Shown here piece by piece: positions 1 to 5,454 of a stretch of 5,454 bases of DNA. The DNA comes from an uncultured Oscillospiraceae bacterium (GTDB taxonomy: Bacteria; Bacillota; Clostridia; Oscillospirales; Acutalibacteraceae): contig CABQAA010000163.1 of the NCBI GenBank assembly GCA_902461995.1, forward strand, positions 1-5,454, written 5' to 3'. Each line of letters opens with the position of its first letter. The stretch's first letter is position 1. The translations under genes and the position numbers were made by a program. The notes below the pieces were generated by a model that saw nothing but the letters and a program-made list of their open reading frames with translations, was not told the origin of the DNA and ran no database searches.

Positions 1-38
1 ACCGTGATATCCATCCTGCAACCGGCCTTCAAACGGCC

Positions 39-45
39 AAAGGGA
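39..45 (+). promoter_or_regulatory. Ribosome binding site of mraZ
   Basis: The purine run AAAGGGA lies 6 bases before the ATG at 52. It decides the start: the frame stays open upstream to a GTG at position 4, but the 16 extra residues that start would add do not belong to the MraZ fold, and the family begins with a sequence like MLYGRYEHNIDAKGR. Confidence 0.7.
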
Positions 46-51
46 CCCGCT

Positions 52-471
52 ATGCTTTACGGACGCTATGAACACAATATCGACGCGAAGGGGCGCATTT
101 TCGTGCCCGCTAAGCTGAGAGAGAAGCTGGGCGATGCCTTTATCGCCGCGGCCGTGATGGATCATTGCGTCTGCCTGTATTCGATGGAGGAATGGGACAA
201 GCTGCAGGAAGGGCTGGCCCAGATGCCCATGACCAAGGCGCGGAAGCTGCAGCGGTATTTGTCGGCCAACGCCGCCGACGTGCAGGTGGATGCCCAGGGG
301 CGTATTCTGTTGCCCCGGCATCTGCTCGGCTATGCCGATCTCCAGAAAGAGGCGCTCGTCATCGGCGCGGGCAATCGGGCGGAGATCTGGAATCCCGGCG
401 CCTATGAAGACGATATCGGTACCATGACCTCGGACGAGGTCGAGGCGGAGTTCATGGAACTCGGATTCTAA
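52..471 (+). CDS. mraZ: Transcriptional regulator MraZ
   Basis: This 139-residue protein is close to the usual MraZ length of about 140-150. MraZ is a nucleoid-associated DNA-binding protein that forms ring-shaped oligomers and, in species studied, regulates its own dcw operon by binding repeated TGGGN boxes upstream of mraZ. Two tandem SpoVT/AbrB-like half-domains are visible, each with the signature D-x-x-G-R: DAKGR at residues 11-15, followed by IFVPAKLRE, and DAQGR at 80-84, followed by ILLPRHL. I chose the ATG at 52 because of the family N-terminus (MLYGRYEHNIDAKGR) and a good ribosome binding site; the GTG at 4 is an in-frame extension. It is the first gene of the cluster seen here and is followed by rsmH, as in most Gram-positive bacteria. 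Only 51 bases of upstream DNA are present, so the promoter and any MraZ boxes are outside the window. The family call is very secure. Confidence 0.97.
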   Translation: MLYGRYEHNIDAKGRIFVPAKLREKLGDAFIAAAVMDHCVCLYSMEEWDKLQEGLAQMPMTKARKLQRYLSANAADVQVDAQGRILLPRHLLGYADLQKEALVIGAGNRAEIWNPGAYEDDIGTMTSDEVEAEFMELGF

Positions 472-487
472 GGAGACCGCGGTCCCC
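472..487 (+). repeat. Small GC-rich dyad after mraZ
   Basis: A perfect 10-base palindrome, GACCGCGGTC, sits at 475-484, starting 3 bases after the mraZ stop codon. With flanking bases it can form a short hairpin (GGAGAC / GTCCCC with a CGCG loop and one A-C mismatch). No T-run follows directly, so it does not look like a standard intrinsic terminator. It could stabilise the mraZ 3' end or be a chance palindrome. Confidence 0.3.
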
Positions 488-530
488 CTCCCGTACCCGT
501 AAGCAGCGGATTTTTATTTCTGCGTTGTAA

Positions 531-558
531 TACCCGGAATGCCGGCGGTTTTCCGGTA
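531..558 (+). repeat. Inverted repeat in the mraZ-rsmH gap
   Basis: CCGGAA (534-539) pairs perfectly with TTCCGG (551-556) around an 11-base loop. The stem can be extended by A-T and T-A pairs if C533 is bulged out. The following bases (ACTTTATCGTTTG) are only weakly T-rich, so a terminator or attenuator is possible but poorly supported. The rest of the 165-base gap (472-636) contains no open reading frame I would defend and no convincing promoter; a TGTAAT at 526-531 resembles a -10 box but has no -35 partner. Confidence 0.3.
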
Positions 559-623
559 CTTTATCGTTTGAAGCAGATAAAAACGATTCGCCGATCCGCG
601 CATGATTATTTCAACCTGATGCC

Positions 624-630
624 GGGAGGG
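624..630 (+). promoter_or_regulatory. Ribosome binding site of rsmH
   Basis: GGGAGGG lies 6 bases before the ATG at 637. It favours that start over the in-frame ATG at 619 and the TTG at 568, both of which lie upstream of this site and would add residues not typical of RsmH. Confidence 0.75.
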
Positions 631-636
631 CGGAAG

Positions 637-1587
637 ATGGAGCAAACAAACACCGGCAGTTATCACCGTCCCGTCCTGCTCGAAGAAACCCTGGCCGCTC
701 TGGCGGTCCGGCCGGACGGGGTGTATCTCGACGGTACGGCGGGCGGGGGCGGACATGCTTTCGCAGTCGCCTCTAGGCTGCAAAGCGGCCGTCTGATCGC
801 GCTGGACCAGGACCCCGATGCCGTGGCGGAAGCGTCCGCCCGTCTGCGAGGGCTGCCGGCCACGGTGGTGAGGGCCAATTTCGCGGACATGGCCGGTGTG
901 CTCCGGGATCTTGGGATCGACGGCGTGGACGGCATTCTGTTGGATATCGGCGTCTCCTCCCATCAACTGGATACCCCGGAACGGGGATTTTCCTATCATC
1001 ACGACGCTCCGCTGGATATGCGGATGAGTCAGAGCGGCCGGACGGCCGCCGACCTGGTCGCCACCCTGTCGGAGCCGGAGCTGGCCACTATATTTTATCG
1101 GTATGGGGAAGAAAAGTTTTCCCGACCTATCGCCCGCGCCATCGTGCGGACACGGGAGACAGAACCGATTGTCACCACCGGCGCTCTGGCGGAACTGGTC
1201 AAAGAGGCCATTCCCGCTGCCGCCAGACGGGACGGGCATCCTGCCCGCCGCGTGTTTCAGGCGCTGCGCATCGCGGTTAACGGCGAACTCGACCGCCTGT
1301 CCGAAGGGCTGGACGCCGCGTTTGATTGCCTGCATGAAGGCGGCCGGCTGGCGGTGATCACCTTCCACTCCCTCGAGGACCGGATGGTCAAGCAGCGGTT
1401 CGCCGCTCTACTGAAAGGCTGCACCTGTCCGCCCGATTTTCCGGTCTGCGTGTGCGGACAGACCCCCGCGGCAAAGCGGATCCTGCGGCATCCCGCGACG
1501 GCCTCGGAACAGGAACTGAACAACAATCCGCGCAGCCGCAGCGCCAAGCTGCGCTGTATACAGAAGTTACACGAAAGAACCCGGTGA
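637..1587 (+). CDS. rsmH: 16S rRNA (cytosine(1402)-N(4))-methyltransferase RsmH
   Basis: RsmH (formerly MraW) uses S-adenosylmethionine to N4-methylate C1402 of 16S rRNA in the decoding centre. From the ATG at 637 the protein has 316 residues, the normal family length. The N-terminal HRPVLLEE (10-17) is typical. The SAM-binding loop DGTAGGGGH is at 32-40 and an acidic DQDP follows at 57-60. Further family blocks are DIGVSSHQLD (103-112), RGFSY (116-120), HPARRVFQALRIAVNGEL (201-218), FHSLEDR (243-249) and the C-terminal NNPRSRSAKLR (296-306). A four-cysteine segment, GCTCPPDFPVCVCG (261-274), is shared by many Gram-positive RsmH proteins and is absent from the E. coli type. The gene lies 165 bases after mraZ and 37 bases before ftsL, the conserved dcw position, and is probably co-transcribed with ftsL. 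No disruption or missing core motif is seen. Confidence 0.98.
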   Translation: MEQTNTGSYHRPVLLEETLAALAVRPDGVYLDGTAGGGGHAFAVASRLQSGRLIALDQDPDAVAEASARLRGLPATVVRANFADMAGVLRDLGIDGVDGILLDIGVSSHQLDTPERGFSYHHDAPLDMRMSQSGRTAADLVATLSEPELATIFYRYGEEKFSRPIARAIVRTRETEPIVTTGALAELVKEAIPAAARRDGHPARRVFQALRIAVNGELDRLSEGLDAAFDCLHEGGRLAVITFHSLEDRMVKQRFAALLKGCTCPPDFPVCVCGQTPAAKRILRHPATASEQELNNNPRSRSAKLRCIQKLHERTR

Positions 1588-1624
1588 GCGTCCCGGACGC
1601 CGCTGTGAGAAAGGAGCAGCCGTC

Positions 1625-2119
1625 ATGGCCAATTTGAACGGATCTGAAGCGTATGACCTCTCGCTGTTTGAACCGCGGGAGCCGAAGCTGGTAGCCCTAA
1701 AACCCAATAAAAAAGCCATAAAGGAAGCCAAACGCCGTACCCGGATCCAGTCGTTCTTAAATACAACTCTGACGCTGCTCAGCGCGGCAGCGGTCGTGGC
1801 CGTGGTCGGGTTGATGATCGCCAGCCGGATCCGTCTGACCGAGATGAACAGCGAGATCAGCCGCAAGCAGGCGGAGCTGAACCAGGTGATCAGCGAAACC
1901 AAACGCCTGGAGAGCGAACTCGCTTCCCGCACCTCCGCGCAGAGTGTGGAGGCCTATGCCAAGGAAAACGGCATGCAGAAAATGGAACCCGGCCAGGTCG
2001 CGTACATCACCGTGGAGCCGATGGATACCGAATCGGGTGAAAACAGCCAGGAGGAAACCGGTTTTTGGGAATCCGTCTGGAACACCATCGTCGGCTTTTT
2101 CAGCGGAGGGGACGGCTGA
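1625..2119 (+). CDS. ftsL: FtsL-type cell division protein (septum formation initiator-like)
   Basis: This 164-residue bitopic membrane protein has the FtsL/DivIC plan. It has a basic cytoplasmic N-terminus (KPNKKAIKEAKRRTR, 26-40), one membrane helix at about 44-66 and an extracellular coiled coil at about 70-104 (EMNSEISRKQAELNQVISE and onward). A membrane-distal segment, AYAKENGMQKMEPGQVAYI (110-128), matches the region that closes the coiled coil in FtsL and DivIC proteins. FtsL forms a complex with FtsB/DivIC and FtsQ/DivIB that recruits and activates FtsW and the septal class B PBP, consistent with its place between rsmH and the PBP genes. The ATG has an AGGAG at 1612-1616 with 8-base spacing. 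An acidic linker (131-145) ends in an aromatic, amphipathic tail (FWESVWNTIVGFFSG, 147-161) that is not part of the basic FtsL plan. FtsL sequences diverge strongly, so the assignment rests on topology, the C-terminal motif and gene order. Confidence 0.85.
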   Translation: MANLNGSEAYDLSLFEPREPKLVALKPNKKAIKEAKRRTRIQSFLNTTLTLLSAAAVVAVVGLMIASRIRLTEMNSEISRKQAELNQVISETKRLESELASRTSAQSVEAYAKENGMQKMEPGQVAYITVEPMDTESGENSQEETGFWESVWNTIVGFFSGGDG

Positions 2120-2154
2120 CCGGCCGCCTGCCCCCGCTTTTATCCCATGAGAAG

Positions 2155-2182
2155 GCATACTTGTTCGATTGAGGCATAAGTA
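2155..2182 (+). promoter_or_regulatory. Candidate sigma-E-type sporulation promoter
   Basis: GCATACT (2155-2161) matches six of seven positions of the Bacillus sigma-E -35 pattern K-M-A-T-A-T-T. After a 13-base spacer, CATAAGTA (2175-2182) keeps the CATA core of the -10 pattern CATACA-N-T but departs from the rest. A start near 2189 would give a leader of about 120 bases before the PBP. In B. subtilis spoVD is sigma-E dependent, so the location is sensible. The same bases also form a perfect 7-base inverted repeat (CATACTT 2156-2162, AAGTATG 2178-2184), which could explain the resemblance instead. This is an inference from consensus memory only. Confidence 0.3.
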
Positions 2183-2210
2183 TGAGATAGGAATGTCGCC
2201 AAGGACGGAA

Positions 2211-2266
2211 CGGATAGGCAGTCGAGAGTTGGGATGGAAGCGTCTTGACTCTCCTTTTCTTATCCG
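2211..2266 (+). terminator. Terminator-like or attenuator stem-loop in the PBP leader
   Basis: A 12-pair stem joins 2224-2235 (GAGAGTTGGGAT) to 2242-2253 (GTCTTGACTCTC) with a 6-base loop GGAAGC; eight pairs are Watson-Crick and four are G-U, so it is a better hairpin as RNA of the + strand. It is followed by CTTTTCTTAT, a U-rich tract as in an intrinsic terminator. A second, outer stem, CGGATA (2211-2216) with TATCCG (2261-2266), is perfect and encloses the hairpin with two 7-base internal strands, one of them the U-tract. The element sits 43 bases before the GTG of the PBP. It could terminate or attenuate read-through from ftsL, or be a structured leader RNA. No known riboswitch class was recognised. 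Confidence 0.42.
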
Positions 2267-2296
2267 GAAACATCGCCCGGTTTCGACGTTTTCTGC

Positions 2297-2300
2297 GAGG
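2297..2300 (+). promoter_or_regulatory. Ribosome binding site of the first PBP
   Basis: GAGG lies 8 bases before the GTG start at 2309. It supports a GTG rather than an ATG initiation codon; no in-frame ATG occurs until codon 25 (at 2381), inside the basic stretch just before the membrane helix. Confidence 0.6.
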
Positions 2301-2308
2301 TATCAGAC

Positions 2309-4600
2309 GTGTCAAACGAAACGAAAGTCAAAAAACTGGAGCCCAAAAAACCGGGCGCTACCAAGACACTTACGCGGCAGATGCGCCGTCGTCTGCTCGT
2401 CGTGATGGTGGTGCTGATCGTTTTCTGTTCCGGCGGTGTCACGGCACAGCTCTTTTCTCTGCAGATCCTGCAGTCGGAGTATTTGCAGCGGGGGGCGGTT
2501 TCCCAACAGCTCAGCGATATTACCATATCGCCCAACCGGGGTCAGATTTACGACGCGAACCTGTCCATTTTAGCCCTGACCCGGGAAGTCTGCACGGTGA
2601 TCATGTCGCCGAAAAACATCGATGACGAAGAGACCCGCACCATGATCGCCGACGAACTGTCCGTCATGCTGGATGTGGATCGGAATAAGCTGTATGAACA
2701 GGCGTCCGACAAAAACTCCCAGTATAAAGTAGTCAAGGCCAAGATTGACAAATCGGTGGGAGACAGCTTTATCGACTGGGTACAGGAAAAAGAGCTCAAT
2801 GCGGTTTTTCGCGTCATCACCGATTACAAGCGGGAATACCCAATGAACAACCTGCTCTCGAGTGTCTTGGGTTTTGTCGGTTCCGATAATCTGGCTAAGG
2901 AAGGGCTGGAAGTCCAATACGACGAGGTGCTCTCGGGCACGCCGGGGCGGCTGGTGACCGCGCTCAACGCCTGGGGCGATGAGCTGCCCACACGGCTCCC
3001 TTATGAAAATACGGTGGATGCGGAAGACGGATATTCCCTGGTGCTGACGGTCGATCAGAACATCCAGCAGGTTGCGGAAAAATATCTGGAAGAGGCCATC
3101 AACGAATATGCGGCCAAAAACCGCGGCGCCGCTATTGTTATGGATGTGCAGACCGGCGCCATCCTCGCTATGGCGACAAAAAAGGATTACAATCCCAACG
3201 ATTACCTGACCATAGCCGATCCGGACGTCGCGGCGCAGATCGCGCTGCTTTCGGGGGATGAACAGGCCGCCGCGGTGGTCAAAGCCCGCAACGAGCAATA
3301 CCGGAACAAGGCGGTTTCCGACTTTTACGAGCCGGGCTCGGTGTTCAAAACCGTGACGGCGTCGATCGGGCTGGAAGAAGGAATCGTCAGCGAGGATTCC
3401 CGCTTCACCTGTGTGGGGTATTACACCCTGCCGGGGGTCAAACCCATGCGGTGCCATGTTTATCCGAATAATCACGGCAGTCAGAATTTCGTGCAGGCCA
3501 TCGCCAATTCCTGCAATCCGGCGTTCATGACGCTCGGGAACCAAATCGGAGCCCATCTGTTCTTCAAGTATTACACAGGTTTCGGATTCACCCAAAAGAC
3601 CGGCATCGATCTGCTTGGCGAACCGATGGTGACATCGGGCCTTTATCACCATGAAGAGGCCATCAAACCGGTCGATCTCGCCACCTCCTCCATCGGGCAG
3701 ACCTTCAAAGTGACCCCCTTGCAGATGGTCACTGCCCTTGCGGCCATTGCGAACGGCGGCAACCTGATGCAGCCCTACGTTGTGCAGCAGGTAGTCGACA
3801 GCAACGGCAATGTGATTTCCAACACCGAGCCGAAGATTAAGCGGCAGGTCATCTCGGCCGACACCTCCAAGCGGATGGCAGCCATGCTGGAAAATGCCGT
3901 GGCAGGCGGTGCCATCAAAAATGCCTATGTGTCGGGATACCGGGTGGCCGGAAAAACCGGTACATCCGAGAAAACCGAAATGAAGGATGACGACGACCCC
4001 ACCGGCAAGGATGTGGAAGTGGTGGCCTCCTTTGGCGGCTTTGCCCCGGCGGATAATCCGCAGGTAGCCGTGCTCGTCATGGTGGATGAACCGAACAAAA
4101 AATCGGGCGGCGCTGTTGCGGCCCCGGTAGCCAAAAAGATTCTCGAAAACATCCTGCCTTATCTCGGCGTCGAACCGCGGTATACCGAGAAGGAACTGGC
4201 TGAGCTCAACCTGACGGTGCCCCGTCTGACCTCCCTGACCACGGCCGAAGCGGAAAACTCTCTCAAGAGCAAATCTCTCAAGTCCCAGGTGGTCGGCAGC
4301 GGCGCAACGGTGGTCCGGCAGGTGCCGGAGGCCGGCACGTCCATTCCGAAGGACGGTACGATTTGGCTGTATACCGACGAAACCCCGACCGAAACCGCGA
4401 CGGTGCCGGACTTCCGGGAGAAAACCGTTGCCCAGGTTAATCAATCCGCGTCTGCCGCGGGACTCAATATCCAGCTCTCCGGCATCACGGCCGGCGACGG
4501 CGATCCCAAGTCGGCCCGCCAGTCGGTAGCCCCCGGTACCAAGGTGCCAAAGGGGACGGTGGTGAAGGTGGAATTCATCTACGAGGATACCGTCCATTAG
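2309..4600 (+). CDS. Class B penicillin-binding protein, SpoVD/PBP2B/FtsI family, with two PASTA domains
   Basis: This is a monofunctional D,D-transpeptidase of 763 residues that crosslinks peptidoglycan stem peptides outside the membrane. A basic cytoplasmic N-terminus (TRQMRRR, 22-28) precedes one membrane anchor at about 29-50. The pedestal domain starts at the family motif ISPNRGQIYD (73-82) and extends to about 230. The transpeptidase domain from about 272 carries all three catalytic motifs: S344-V-F-K347 in EPGSVFK, S401-C-N403, and K549-T-G551 in AGKTGTS. Two PASTA domains follow, at about 635-690 (starting LTVPRL) and 697-757 (starting ATVPDF), which bind peptidoglycan or stabilise the fold in relatives. 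Position after ftsL is that of pbpB in B. subtilis, and two PASTA domains fit PBP2B. However, Cys382 and Cys402 fall where the SpoVD redox cysteines lie, and SpoVD has one PASTA domain. I therefore leave the symbol open. Start is GTG. A paralogue follows 37 bases downstream. No catalytic residue is missing. Confidence 0.95.
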   Translation: MSNETKVKKLEPKKPGATKTLTRQMRRRLLVVMVVLIVFCSGGVTAQLFSLQILQSEYLQRGAVSQQLSDITISPNRGQIYDANLSILALTREVCTVIMSPKNIDDEETRTMIADELSVMLDVDRNKLYEQASDKNSQYKVVKAKIDKSVGDSFIDWVQEKELNAVFRVITDYKREYPMNNLLSSVLGFVGSDNLAKEGLEVQYDEVLSGTPGRLVTALNAWGDELPTRLPYENTVDAEDGYSLVLTVDQNIQQVAEKYLEEAINEYAAKNRGAAIVMDVQTGAILAMATKKDYNPNDYLTIADPDVAAQIALLSGDEQAAAVVKARNEQYRNKAVSDFYEPGSVFKTVTASIGLEEGIVSEDSRFTCVGYYTLPGVKPMRCHVYPNNHGSQNFVQAIANSCNPAFMTLGNQIGAHLFFKYYTGFGFTQKTGIDLLGEPMVTSGLYHHEEAIKPVDLATSSIGQTFKVTPLQMVTALAAIANGGNLMQPYVVQQVVDSNGNVISNTEPKIKRQVISADTSKRMAAMLENAVAGGAIKNAYVSGYRVAGKTGTSEKTEMKDDDDPTGKDVEVVASFGGFAPADNPQVAVLVMVDEPNKKSGGAVAAPVAKKILENILPYLGVEPRYTEKELAELNLTVPRLTSLTTAEAENSLKSKSLKSQVVGSGATVVRQVPEAGTSIPKDGTIWLYTDETPTETATVPDFREKTVAQVNQSASAAGLNIQLSGITAGDGDPKSARQSVAPGTKVPKGTVVKVEFIYEDTVH

Positions 4601-4637
4601 GATCCGATATTCAAACAGAATACGAGGCGACCTGTTT

Positions 4638-5454
4638 ATGAAAAACAAGATTCATCAACAGGACGTGTCAATCAAGGCCCCTTCCCGCCAGATGTGGCGG
4701 CGGTCGCTGCTCATTCTCGCGATCGTTTGTCTCTGCTTTGCGGCGGTGGGCGGAAAACTCGCCGTTATCCAGATCGGGGAATACGCCGTCTGGCAGGAAC
4801 GGGCCATGGAACAGCAAATGTCCAACAGCATCATATCCCCGAAACGGGGGCTCATATATGATACCAACATGGAGGTGCTCGCGCAGACCAAGGAAGTTGC
4901 GACCATCATCATGGCCCCGAGCGAGATTCCGGACGAGGCCACCCGCACTCTGATTGCGGATGAGCTTTCGGTTCTGCTGGAACTCAACCGGGATGCGCTC
5001 TACAAAAAAACCGGGAAGAAAACCTCCCTCTATGAGGTGATCAAAGCCAAAATCGACCATGCTCTCTGCAACACCTTCATTGACTGGGTGCAGGAACACC
5101 AGTTCACCGGTATCTTTCGTGTGATCCAGGATTACAAGCGGGAATACCCACTGGGGAGCGTCCTCTCCTGCGTACTCGGCTTCACCGGCACCGACAACTA
5201 CGGCCTGGAAGGGCTGGAGGCCAAGTACGACAGCCGCCTTGCCGGAAAAGCCGGCCGGGTGGTGACGGCCAAGAACGGCTGGGGGGACGCCATGCCGAAC
5301 GATCTGCGGTACGAGAGCACCATCGAAGCCGAGGCGGGCAACAGCCTAGTGCTCACCATTGACGAGACCATCCAGCGGATTGCCGAGAAATATCTCGAGA
5401 TCGCGGTGAAGGAGACGGCCGCCACCAACCGGGGCGCCGCTATCGTCATGGACG
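4638..5454 (+). CDS. Second class B penicillin-binding protein (5' part, runs off the window)
   Basis: The frame opened by the ATG at 4638 stays open to the last base, giving 272 residues of an incomplete protein. A basic segment (RQMWRR, 17-22) is followed by a membrane anchor at about 23-45. The pedestal domain begins ISPKRGLIYD (66-75) and contains DYKREYP (165-171) and the GLEGLEAKYD block (189-198). The visible part ends in NRGAAIVMD, just at the start of the transpeptidase domain, so the catalytic Ser-x-x-Lys, S-x-N and K-T-G motifs and any PASTA domains are beyond the window. It aligns without gaps to residues 73-279 of the preceding PBP, with 123 of 207 identities by hand count (about 59%). 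GAGG at 4624-4627 is a modest ribosome binding site with 10-base spacing. With only 37 bases and no terminator between the genes, the pair is probably co-transcribed. By position it corresponds to spoVD of B. subtilis, but orthology cannot be settled from this fragment. Confidence 0.93.
   Translation, partial: MKNKIHQQDVSIKAPSRQMWRRSLLILAIVCLCFAAVGGKLAVIQIGEYAVWQERAMEQQMSNSIISPKRGLIYDTNMEVLAQTKEVATIIMAPSEIPDEATRTLIADELSVLLELNRDALYKKTGKKTSLYEVIKAKIDHALCNTFIDWVQEHQFTGIFRVIQDYKREYPLGSVLSCVLGFTGTDNYGLEGLEAKYDSRLAGKAGRVVTAKNGWGDAMPNDLRYESTIEAEAGNSLVLTIDETIQRIAEKYLEIAVKETAATNRGAAIVMD

Noticed and set aside
4..51. N-terminal extension of MraZ from a GTG at 4
   Set aside because: The MraZ family begins at the residues encoded from 52, and a ribosome binding site lies just before 52; no family similarity is seen in the 16 extra residues.
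568..636. N-terminal extension of RsmH from TTG 568 or ATG 619
   Set aside because: The strong GGGAGGG at 624-630 lies downstream of both and fits the ATG at 637, where the normal family N-terminus starts.
514..1368. Antisense open frame (284 codons) opposite rsmH
   Set aside because: It overlaps a fully conserved methyltransferase gene, has no recognisable domain, and its composition is that of a reverse-complement shadow.
1417..1458. Four-cysteine segment of RsmH as a novel metal-binding insert
   Set aside because: GCTCPPDFPVCVCG-like segments are, as far as I know, widespread in Gram-positive RsmH proteins, so this is not a novelty of this sequence.
2245..2273. TTGACT at 2245-2250 as a sigma-A -35 box for the PBP
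   Set aside because: No TATAAT-like hexamer is present at 16-18 bases downstream (AAACAT at the 17-base position), and TTGACT is better explained as the right arm of the stem-loop.
2120..2308. Known riboswitch class (c-di-GMP, THF, purine, T-box and others) in the PBP leader
   Set aside because: I compared the leader with the conserved cores I remember and found none; only generic stem-loops can be supported.
3206..3300. Ala-rich insertion before the catalytic serine in the first PBP
   Set aside because: A variable loop before the EPGSxFK motif is common in clostridial SpoVD-type PBPs, and the catalytic motifs on both sides are intact.
2570..4648. Long antisense open frame (692 codons) opposite the first PBP
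   Set aside because: It lies opposite a gene with intact catalytic motifs, and its translation is a His/Gly/Arg-rich sequence with no recognisable domain. Such shadows are common opposite GC-rich genes with biased third positions.

Overview
This window is the front of a division and cell wall (dcw) gene cluster from a Gram-positive, probably spore-forming Clostridia-type bacterium. The order mraZ - rsmH - ftsL - class B PBP - class B PBP, all on the + strand, matches the Firmicutes version of the cluster (in Bacillus subtilis: mraZ, rsmH, ftsL, pbpB, spoVD). The C-terminal PASTA domains on the first PBP and the CxC...CxC segment in RsmH also fit that group. The DNA is moderately GC-rich. An Oscillospiraceae-like (clostridial cluster IV) host is my best guess, based on general resemblance rather than any diagnostic marker.

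Layout. Positions 1-51 are the end of an upstream region carrying the mraZ ribosome binding site. MraZ (52-471) is followed by an unusually open 165-base gap with two small dyads. RsmH (637-1587) is followed after 37 bases by an FtsL-type bitopic protein (1625-2119). A 189-base gap (2120-2308) then separates ftsL from the first PBP. It is the most interesting non-coding stretch here, holding a sigma-E-like promoter candidate and a long stem-loop with a U-rich tract. A complete 763-residue class B PBP with two PASTA domains (2309-4600, GTG start) follows. After 37 bases comes a second, closely related class B PBP (from 4638) that runs off the end of the window.

Function. MraZ is the cluster's DNA-binding regulator, RsmH methylates 16S rRNA, FtsL is a membrane scaffold of the septal peptidoglycan machinery, and the two PBPs are monofunctional transpeptidases that crosslink septal or spore-cortex peptidoglycan. 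The two PBPs are about 59% identical over 207 aligned residues by hand count, which points to a tandem duplication within this lineage. I see no mobile element, CRISPR array, tRNA or rRNA. The genes are conserved core genes. The novelty, if any, lies in the PBP pair and the leader in front of it.
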